DNA of 14,161 nucleotides. It comes from Opitutia bacterium UBA7397. GTDB lineage: Bacteria; Verrucomicrobiota; Verrucomicrobiia; Opitutales; UBA953. The stretch is from contig DKND01000121.1 of NCBI GenBank assembly GCA_002470605.1, positions 42,615 through 56,775 of the forward strand, in the 5' to 3' direction. Positions within the stretch are counted from its first letter, which is position 1; each line of letters starts with the position of its first letter. Shown here in pieces: positions 12,221-14,161 of the stretch. The notes beneath the pieces were generated by a model. It saw only the letters and a program-made list of their open reading frames with translations, did not search any database and was not told where the DNA came from. The position numbers and the translations under genes are program-made.

Positions 12221-13419
12221 GACAGCGTCTGGCCGTTTTTTACCACGGTGACGTGGTTGGCGCCGCCCGGTAGGGCCGAAGGCTCGGTGCGGCCGATGAC
12301 CTTGGCTTCCAGACCCAAGCTGGCGGCAATCTCGAGGGCGACTGGCAAGTCTTTGGGGTCCAGGAAGACCTCCAGCCGGTGACCCATATTATAAACCTGA
12401 TGCATCTCTTTCTCGTCCGTGCCGCTGACCCGGGCAATTTCCGCAAAAATGGGCGGGGTGGGGAATAGGTTATCCTTAATGAAGTGAACCTGGTTGCCAA
12501 AGCGGCGGCACTTCGTCTGCCCGCCCCCGGAGCAATGTACCAACCCTTTGACGCCAGCGGGGCCGAGGGCCTTGAGCAGGCGGATCGCGTAAGGTGCGTA
12601 GGTGCGGGTGGGGGAGAGGAGGGCTTGGCCGACGGTCAGGGATGATCCAGGCAGGGGGTCGGTTAATTTGTGGGGACCACAGTAGGCCAGCTCTGCCGGG
12701 GTCGATTTGTCGTAAGTCTCGGGATATTTCTCTGCGTAGTATTTGGACAGGAGTTCGTGGCGGGCGCTGGTCAGACCATTGGAGCCGATGCCGCTATTTT
12801 CACCGGCCTCATATTTACAGCGTCCGCCCGATGCGATGCCGACGATGACAAGCCCAGGAACGACGCGTGCCGCATCGACGACGTCTTTACGCTTCAGAAT
12901 GGCCGTGGCCGTAGAATCGACCGTCAAAGTGGGGGTCAGGTCGCCTACGTCAGCTGTCTCGCCACCGCCGGAACTGATACCGAAACCTTGCTCGCGAAGC
13001 ATCTCGAGGACTTCTTCCGTGCCTTCGATGAGGTGCGCTAAGATTTCGCCGGGGATGGCACGGGCGTTGCGATTGATGGTCGAAGAAAGGATCACACCTT
13101 GCGTGACACCAACGCACAGCAGGTCATCGATATTCATCACGATGCTGTCTTGCGCGATACCGCGGAAGACCTTGGCATCACCCGTTTCTTTCCACCAGAG
13201 GTAGGCCAAAAGCGCCTTGGTGCCGGAACCGTCGGAGTGGGTGACGACGCAGTGCTCCGGATTGCCGGTGAGCCGGTCTTCGACGATTTTGCAAAAGGCA
13301 CTCGGGTAGAGGCCGCGGTCGAGGCGGTCTACGGCGGCGTGGACTTCGCTTTTAGAAGCGGAGACGCCACGGGCCGCATAACGGCCTGAATCGGAGGAGG
13401 GCTTGCTTTCGGACGCCAT
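12211..13419 (-). CDS. purM: Phosphoribosylformylglycinamidine cyclo-ligase (AIR synthetase), long type
   Basis: PurM closes the imidazole ring in de novo purine synthesis, converting FGAM and ATP to AIR, ADP and phosphate. The 402-residue protein has the N-terminal RYAARGVSASKSEVHAAVD, the ATP-binding HSDGSGTKALLAY at 61-73, GIAQDSIVMNIDDLLCVG at 87-104, GGGETADVGD at 151-160, GSNGLTSARHELLSKY, LLSPTRTYAP, GLVHCSGGGQTK and the terminal YNMGHRLEVFLDP. It is some 50 residues longer than the enterobacterial protein and follows the form found in Bacteroidetes and Verrucomicrobia, with the GxGSNGLTSARH and DNLFPTPP phrases. It is divergent from the gene at 13474, with 54 bases between, and convergent with tRNA-Pro. 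No other pur gene is nearby and no purine riboswitch is visible upstream. Confidence 0.93.
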   Translation of the reverse strand: MASESKPSSDSGRYAARGVSASKSEVHAAVDRLDRGLYPSAFCKIVEDRLTGNPEHCVVTHSDGSGTKALLAYLWWKETGDAKVFRGIAQDSIVMNIDDLLCVGVTQGVILSSTINRNARAIPGEILAHLIEGTEEVLEMLREQGFGISSGGGETADVGDLTPTLTVDSTATAILKRKDVVDAARVVPGLVIVGIASGGRCKYEAGENSGIGSNGLTSARHELLSKYYAEKYPETYDKSTPAELAYCGPHKLTDPLPGSSLTVGQALLSPTRTYAPYAIRLLKALGPAGVKGLVHCSGGGQTKCRRFGNQVHFIKDNLFPTPPIFAEIARVSGTDEKEMHQVYNMGHRLEVFLDPKDLPVALEIAASLGLEAKVIGRTEPSALPGGANHVTVVKNGQTLSYA

Positions 13420-13424
13420 GACTC

Positions 13425-13453
13425 TTGCCTGCTTATCTCCTGACCTGCTATTG
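13425..13453 (+). promoter_or_regulatory. Possible promoter for the membrane protein at 13474
   Basis: TTGCCT (13425-13430) and CTATTG (13448-13453) are 17 bases apart. An 18-base spacing gives TATTGG. The predicted start is near 13460, about 14 bases before the GTG. The match is modest and the site lies in the only short gap between divergent genes. Confidence 0.3.
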
Positions 13454-13473
13454 GGTCAACGCCCTTCTCCCTC

Positions 13474-13923
13474 GTGCTGCGCTTCCTTTCCCAAAGTCCA
13501 TGGTTACGACGGCTATTTGCCGCTTTAGTCGGATTAGCCCTCGGGCTCATCTTGGTCGCCGCTTGGTCGTGGTGGAATCAGCGTTCCCGTCAGAATTTAG
13601 CCGACAACCTGATGCACGCCTATGTGACGCGAGACATTCAGGCGATGGAGAATCTTTTCTGCTGGGAAGGGGTCGATGAGAAAACCCACAGCCGGGTGCG
13701 CTTGGCGATCTTGCAGGAATTCGAGCTCACGGTTGAGACCGTGACGGTGAAGCCTTTGTTACCTACCGATGGGCATGATGGACCCGGCTTGCGCCCTAAC
13801 TTAAAGCCCGATGTCACGATCGAGGTTACCTACGCCACGCCTGACCACTTGTCGGCGGCCTTTTTGGCCGGCCGGCAGGGGCTTTCTGGCCATCGGCTGA
13901 TCGTCATGCTCCCCGGCAACTAA
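13474..13923 (+). CDS. Membrane-anchored protein of unknown function
   Basis: A 149-residue protein with a basic N-terminus, one membrane helix (about residues 12-33) and a soluble, probably periplasmic domain. That domain begins with helices (RQNLADNLMHAYVTRDIQAMENLFCWEG) and passes into beta-strands (FELTVETVTVKPL, DVTIEVTYATPDHL). This pattern is compatible with an NTF2-like or similar small alpha+beta domain, but I cannot assign a family and give no function. The start is GTG at 13474. An in-frame stop at 13441 and the lack of ATG codons between leave it as the best start. It is the first gene after a divergent junction with purM and lies 47 bases before the ferredoxin gene, which appears to have its own promoter. 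Confidence 0.7.
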   Translation: MLRFLSQSPWLRRLFAALVGLALGLILVAAWSWWNQRSRQNLADNLMHAYVTRDIQAMENLFCWEGVDEKTHSRVRLAILQEFELTVETVTVKPLLPTDGHDGPGLRPNLKPDVTIEVTYATPDHLSAAFLAGRQGLSGHRLIVMLPGN

Positions 13924-13932
13924 CGGGCATTC

Positions 13933-13964
13933 TTGACACCCGCCTTTCCTCTCTCACTTATAAA
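13933..13964 (+). promoter_or_regulatory. Probable ferredoxin promoter, possibly giving a leaderless mRNA
   Basis: A perfect TTGACA (13933-13938) precedes TATAAA (13959-13964), with a long 20-base spacer (19 if TTATAA is used). If TATAAA is the -10, transcription starts at about the ATG at 13971, so the mRNA would have almost no leader. The long spacer lowers confidence. Confidence 0.45.
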
Positions 13965-13970
13965 TCTCCC

Positions 13971-14161
13971 ATGGCTGATAAGAACGATAAACATCCCGAA
14001 GGCGTCCCCGGTAAGTTTTACGTCGATACCCAGTGTATCGATTGCGACCTTTGCCGCGAGACCGCCCCTAAGTTCTTCACGCGCCAAGATGACGGCGGCT
14101 ACTCTTATGTCTTCGCTCAGCCTACGGCCCAAGAAGACATCGATAAGTGCATGGAAGCCCT
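13971..14161 (+). CDS. 4Fe-4S ferredoxin (3' truncated by window edge)
   Basis: The first 63 codons of a small ferredoxin, open to the window end. After a charged N-terminus comes GKFYVDTQCIDCDLCRETAPKFF, which contains the CxxCxxC half of a single 4Fe-4S cluster at residues 23, 26 and 29. The frame continues through DDGGYSYVFAQP. Near the edge, KCMEAL may belong to the region just before the remaining cluster cysteine (usually a CP motif), which lies beyond the window. It is a cytoplasmic electron carrier of the kind common in Verrucomicrobia and other anaerobes and aerobes. Its redox partner is not shown here. The start ATG follows AATCTCCC with no Shine-Dalgarno and a promoter-like sequence directly upstream. 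Confidence 0.88.
   Translation, partial: MADKNDKHPEGVPGKFYVDTQCIDCDLCRETAPKFFTRQDDGGYSYVFAQPTAQEDIDKCMEA

Noticed and set aside
1..14161. CRISPR arrays, transposases, integrase, phage or toxin-antitoxin genes
   Set aside because: No regularly spaced repeats, no transposase or integrase motifs and no terminal inverted repeats flanking genes were seen; all large frames are metabolic, chaperone or envelope genes.

Overview
The window is a gene-dense stretch of about 14.2 kb of bacterial chromosome with moderately high GC. Nearly everything in it is housekeeping metabolism. The best guess for the source is a member of Verrucomicrobiota (Opitutae-like). The guess rests on three things: a long PurM of the type shared by Bacteroidetes and Verrucomicrobia, the style of several small lineage-restricted membrane proteins, and the near absence of Shine-Dalgarno sequences. 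No rRNA or marker gene is present to prove it. I see no phage, insertion sequence, CRISPR array, defence island or biosynthetic cluster.

Layout. (1) 2-924, plus strand: the C-terminal part of the ferrous iron transporter FeoB, overlapped by a 49-residue FeoB-associated Cys-rich protein. (2) 925-1152: an intergenic region holding a large imperfect inverted repeat built of doubled 7-9 base units. (3) 1153-3953, minus strand: a tight three-gene unit hisG, aguB, aguA, joining the first step of histidine synthesis to two steps from agmatine to putrescine. (4) 4047-4517, plus: a small predicted lipoprotein and its intrinsic terminator. (5) 4568-10005, plus: a long co-directional run of an AsmA-like membrane-anchored protein, grpE, dnaJ, nadC, birA, coaX and a tiny membrane protein. 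It starts at a sequence that matches a sigma-54 promoter exactly and overlaps a sigma-70-like one. This run combines protein folding (GrpE, DnaJ) with NAD, biotin and CoA cofactor metabolism. (6) 10002-12019, minus: a LysM membrane protein, a NUDIX hydrolase and a PfkB-family kinase in one tight unit. An excellent intrinsic-terminator-like hairpin lies inside the NUDIX coding sequence. (7) 12107-12182, plus: tRNA-Pro(UGG). (8) 12211-13419, minus: purM. (9) 13474-14161, plus: a membrane-anchored protein of unknown function and the start of a 4Fe-4S ferredoxin that runs off the window.

I did not find a novel multi-gene system. The observations most worth checking are regulatory: the terminator embedded in codons 30-40 of the NUDIX gene, the sigma-54-type promoter ahead of the grpE-dnaJ run, and a window-wide start-site pattern with almost no Shine-Dalgarno sequences and C immediately before the start codon in 14 of 18 genes.
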